Source of the DNA: an uncultured Oscillochloris sp.
GTDB taxonomy: Bacteria; Chloroflexota; Chloroflexia; Chloroflexales; Chloroflexaceae
Reading direction: 5' to 3'
DNA: 14,557 bases
Assembly (NCBI GenBank): GCA_903877945.1
Contig: CAIRFY010000376.1
Location: 1-14,557, forward strand
Shown in pieces: positions 12,885 to 14,557 of the stretch (positions are counted from its first letter, which is position 1; each line of letters begins with the position of its first letter). The position numbers were made by a program, and so were the translations under genes. The notes below the pieces were generated by a model. It did not search any database and was not told the origin of the DNA. It saw nothing but the letters and a program-made list of their open reading frames with translations.

Positions 12885-13415
12885 TCATTGTTTCTTAAGA
12901 ATCTGTTCGATAATCGAGGCTAGCGCATCAACCTGCGAGTTCAGCCGAGCGACATCGTTGCGGCTGGGCACATCGACTTGTGGATCGGCCATGCGCGTCT
13001 TCGCGCTCTCCGCGAACTCACTGCTCAGCAGCAGTTGCCGCCAGCGGATCGCATCATCCGTGCTGATCTTCTGGTCGCCGACCAACGAATCAATACGGCG
13101 TCCGATCTCAATTTCGATCAGGTACGTACCACCAAGCGAGTCAAAGAGCGTGCGACGCAGGTTGGACAGCGTATCGCCGCCAAACTGGATCATCCCGGTG
13201 AGCAGCATCGTGGGCAACTGAGGGGCGCTCCGACCACGCGCCTGGAGTACCACCTGAGCCAGGATGCTCGCTGTAATATCATCGCCCGTCTCATTATCGA
13301 GAATACGTACCGCATCACCGTCCTGCACCAGTCGCGCAATACCGTCCAGGGTGATGTACTGCTTCCGGTTGGTGTGGTAGAGCTTACGGTTGGCGTACTT
13401 TTTGATCAGGTGCAT
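12885..13415 (-). CDS. phaR: Polyhydroxyalkanoate synthesis regulator, PhaR type
   Basis: A 176-residue cytosolic DNA-binding regulator of PHA granule formation. PhaR family members repress phasin and their own genes and are titrated away by nascent polymer. The N-terminus KKYANRKLYHTNRKQYITLD (5-24) is the hallmark of the PHB/PHA accumulation regulator DNA-binding domain, which extends to about 60. A second region (70-105, LLTGMIQFGGDTLSNLRRTL) resembles the PHB_acc segment. The C-terminus (150-176, PSRNDVARLNSQVDALASII) is a predicted coiled coil that matches the phasin tail encoded upstream. ATG at 13415 has GAGGG about 4 nt upstream, rather close. It lies 112 bp after phasin, with a hairpin between, and 66 bp before the patatin gene. 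Confidence 0.9.
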   Translation of the reverse strand: MHLIKKYANRKLYHTNRKQYITLDGIARLVQDGDAVRILDNETGDDITASILAQVVLQARGRSAPQLPTMLLTGMIQFGGDTLSNLRRTLFDSLGGTYLIEIEIGRRIDSLVGDQKISTDDAIRWRQLLLSSEFAESAKTRMADPQVDVPSRNDVARLNSQVDALASIIEQILKKQ

Positions 13416-13472
13416 ACGCCCTCGATAGAAATGTAGGATTGATTGGTTCGATCAGCAAGACGACCATGACAC

Positions 13473-13504
13473 AAAAACGCACGGGGGCGGCGACACTGCC
13501 CCCG
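13473..13504 (-). terminator. Terminator or attenuator between phasin and phaR
   Basis: A 7-bp GC stem pairs CGGGGGC (13482-13488) with GCCCCCG (13498-13504) around a 9-nt loop. On the minus strand it is followed after 4 nt by TTTTT (A-run 13473-13477). It lies 23 bp after the phasin stop. Because no convincing promoter precedes phaR, partial read-through could set a high phasin to low PhaR ratio. Confidence 0.65.
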
Positions 13505-13527
13505 CGCCCTCTCCGAGCTGTGAGAGG

Positions 13528-14010
13528 CTACCCTTCAATCGTCGTATCAGACCCCTTGAGGGCCACCTTGCCCTTTGCCGGGGTCTCCTGGATGCGCCGT
13601 AGCTCCTCGACACGGACAGCGAGGTGGGCGATCTTCGCGCTCAATTCATCGATGTCACGCTTGGATGGGATATTCATCCGGTTCAGGAACTGCTCCAGGC
13701 TCGTCTCCACCTGGGTGCTGATGGTGGCAACCCCACTCTGGATCGGGCTGATCTGGGGCTGCGCCGTCTTACGGATGCGCTCCACAGTCTCATCGATCAG
13801 ATGCGAGGCGTCCTTCTGGGCCAGTTCTCCCCGCTCCACCAGCCGGTTGATGAACTCCTCGGCCTCGTCGCGGCTCAGGGCAAGGGCTCCCACGCCGGCG
13901 AGCATGAGCTTGCGCACGACCTCAACCATCTGGGTGCTGCCGTTCGGTGTCAGGGGTGGCTCTTCGACCTGGCGGACGTTGACTTCGATCTCGATCTCTT
14001 CAACATTCAT
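13528..14010 (-). CDS. Phasin, PhaF/PhaI-type PHA granule-associated protein
   Basis: A 160-residue granule-surface protein expected to coat polyhydroxyalkanoate inclusions and control their size and number. Residues 29-80 (VEVVRKLMLAGVGALALSRD, then a LVERGE motif at 57-62) form the amphipathic phasin helix typical of the poly(hydroxyalkanoate) granule-associated family. The C-terminus has the coiled-coil motif PSKRDIDELSAKIAHLAVRV (115-134), also found in PhaF/PhaI. An acidic N-terminal extension (1-20) is unusual in composition. No PHA synthase is in the window. The ATG at 14010 has no strong ribosome-binding site, only AAGAA 2 nt upstream, and a hairpin ends 16 nt before it, so translation initiation may be regulated. 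The gene is followed by a terminator-like hairpin and phaR. Confidence 0.85.
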   Translation of the reverse strand: MNVEEIEIEVNVRQVEEPPLTPNGSTQMVEVVRKLMLAGVGALALSRDEAEEFINRLVERGELAQKDASHLIDETVERIRKTAQPQISPIQSGVATISTQVETSLEQFLNRMNIPSKRDIDELSAKIAHLAVRVEELRRIQETPAKGKVALKGSDTTIEG

Positions 14011-14234
14011 GGTTCTTGCTGCTACTTTCTACGTACCCGAAAGTACGCGCTAGAAGTTCCTGCTTCATCCCAGCATGCCACACTTAAGGATGGTCTTACC
14101 GCCAGTCCACAGGCTAGGTTTACGTCTCGACGTAGAGCTACAACCGAGACGACCAGTGAGACACTGGTACGCCTTTCCCCCATGCGTTGCGTCCCGCGTA
14201 GGTGGTCCCCTCTTGGTTATCGAGTGACCTTCCT

Positions 14235-14246
14235 ACGTGATCACGT
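14235..14246. promoter_or_regulatory. 12-bp palindrome downstream of the second -10 box
   Basis: ACGTGATCACGT is a perfect 12-bp palindrome. It lies 5 bp beyond the second TATACT box and covers the start expected from it, near 14245. The sequence differs from the palindrome at 14282-14306, so a different regulator would be expected. Confidence 0.45.
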
Positions 14247-14251
14247 GAGGC

Positions 14252-14257
14252 AGTATA
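14252..14257 (-). promoter_or_regulatory. Possible second phasin promoter (-10 box)
   Basis: On the minus strand TATACT lies at 14257 down to 14252, within GTTATACT, the same 8-mer that holds the -10 box at 14308-14313. The best -35 candidates (TACTTA near 14275-14280) are poor. It may be a weaker or activator-dependent second promoter. Confidence 0.35.
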
Positions 14258-14281
14258 ACATACTCGGACGCTTGTAAGTAC

Positions 14282-14306
14282 CTACATAACGCAGTGCGTT
14301 ATGTAG
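14282..14306. promoter_or_regulatory. 25-bp palindromic operator over the phasin transcription start
   Basis: CTACATAACGCA and TGCGTTATGTAG form a perfect inverted repeat of 12-bp arms around a single G at 14294. It begins 1 bp downstream of the -10 box and spans the predicted start near 14301. A third copy of the half-site core ATAACGCA lies at 14311-14318, overlapping the -10 and spacer. Such placement is typical of repression by promoter occlusion. The TGC/GCA-rich centre recalls the TGC-rich sites described for PhaR in alphaproteobacteria, making the PhaR encoded here the first candidate; this link is inference. Confidence 0.75.
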
Positions 14307-14307
14307 A

Positions 14308-14336
14308 AGTATAACGCATATGACGCAGCGTGTCAA
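14308..14336 (-). promoter_or_regulatory. Near-consensus sigma70 promoter upstream of phasin
   Basis: On the minus strand a perfect TTGACA (14336 down to 14331) and TATACT (14313 down to 14308) are separated by exactly 17 bp. This is the best promoter in the window and drives the phasin-phaR-patatin genes. The strength fits a highly abundant granule protein, and the palindrome next to it implies repression. Confidence 0.8.
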
Positions 14337-14355
14337 GACAGACAGATGATTCTGC

Positions 14356-14523
14356 CAGGGCATGTGCAAAGTCGTGTGATCGCCGAGCAGCCCGCCCCCC
14401 CCCGCCCCCACGCCCGGAGCGGGAGAGGGGGAGTCGAAGGCATCCTGCTGCGGAATCTCCCCTCTCCCCGTGAGGGAGAGGGGCAGGGGGTGAGGGCCGG
14501 AGGGTGACTTTGCACATGCCCTG
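14356..14523 (+). mobile_element. MITE-like element, 168-bp type, with imperfect 10-bp duplication
   Basis: Perfect 18-bp terminal inverted repeats CAGGGCATGTGCAAAGTC (14356-14373) and its complement (14506-14523) enclose two G/C-rich foldback blocks separated by a less repetitive middle. The flanking 10-mers, 14346-14355 (ATGATTCTGC) and 14524-14533 (CTGATTCCGC), match at 8 of 10 positions and look like an aged target duplication of the same length as at 8041/8167. The element ends 20 bp upstream of the phasin -35 box. No ORF of its own. Nothing further is seen in 14534-14557. Confidence 0.85.
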
Positions 14524-14557
14524 CTGATTCCGCCGAAGGTGATCTAACGAAACTCGT

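Larger units (their letters stand above)
14011..14301 (-). promoter_or_regulatory. Long structured 5' leader of phasin mRNA
   Basis: From the predicted start near 14301 to the ATG at 14010 the leader would be about 290 nt and holds no ORF of note. It contains four inverted repeats: ACGTGATCACGT (14235-14246); ACCAGTG-3-CACTGGT (14152-14168); CGTCTCG-15-CGAGACG (14123-14151), directly abutting the previous one; and TTCTACGTAC pairing with GTACG-cgc-TAGAA (14027-14055), the last ending 16 nt before the start codon. I recognise no riboswitch family. Alternatively part of it is an independent small RNA. Confidence 0.45.

Noticed and set aside
13430..13458. Promoter for phaR (TTGCTG-17-TACATT)
   Set aside because: Both boxes are weak and the predicted start would fall about 8 nt before the ATG, cutting into the ribosome-binding site.
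14299..14517. Minus-strand open frame of 72 codons over the right-hand element
   Set aside because: It is encoded mostly by the terminal inverted repeat and foldback DNA, and the same low-complexity peptide appears wherever the repeat occurs.
1..14557. Composite transposon bounded by the two 168-bp copies
   Set aside because: No transposase lies between them, the family has internal copies as well, and the right-hand copy has its own flanking duplication, so each appears to have inserted independently.

Overview
This is a GC-rich bacterial chromosome segment in which all eight protein genes lie on the minus strand, so transcription runs from high to low coordinates. The gene content suggests a member of the Chloroflexota, possibly a filamentous phototroph of the Chloroflexales. 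It includes a PhaR regulator and phasin, a large membrane protein with two von Willebrand A domains, a secreted subtilase ending in an ILPALSR-type tail, and a Ppx/GppA-HD protein next to an acetylornithine-type aminotransferase. Intergenic GTGAGGG/CCCTCAC repeats and a heptanucleotide tandem repeat fit the same picture. The taxonomic call is inference from gene families and repeat style; no rRNA marker is present.

Layout in the direction of transcription, from the right end. (1) 14011-14557: a 168-bp inverted-repeat element, then a near-consensus sigma70 promoter with a 25-bp palindrome over its predicted start, a second -10-like box with its own palindrome, and a leader of up to about 290 nt with several hairpins. 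(2) 14010-11601: a polyhydroxyalkanoate (PHA) granule cluster of phasin, terminator-like hairpin, PhaR-type regulator and patatin-like lipase. (3) 11340-8233: a secreted S8 protease. (4) 8232-7922: a 116-bp MITE-like element with perfect terminal inverted repeats and a perfect 10-bp target duplication, followed by the promoter and heptad-repeat leader of the next gene. (5) 7921-4590: a 950-residue VWA/GATase-like/VWA membrane protein, then a small degenerate response-regulator receiver with its own promoter and a strong terminator. (6) 4453-1762: an argD-like aminotransferase with an extended -10 promoter, overlapping by 8 nt a Ppx/GppA phosphatase with an HD domain. (7) 1582-317: a MacB/FtsX-type ABC permease without its ATPase in the window, followed by a long inverted repeat and a second 168-bp element truncated by the window start.

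The most coherent unit is the PHA locus. Phasin and PhaR carry the same C-terminal coiled-coil motif and are followed by a lipase fold, downstream of a promoter whose start is covered by a palindrome. An autoregulated granule-coating and mobilisation module is the natural reading, but it is inference. The repeats form at least one mobile family: copies near 1-150, 8051-8166, 11443-11548 and 14356-14523 share ends and a core, and two of them have 10-bp flanking duplications. A foldback variant lies at 1634-1702.
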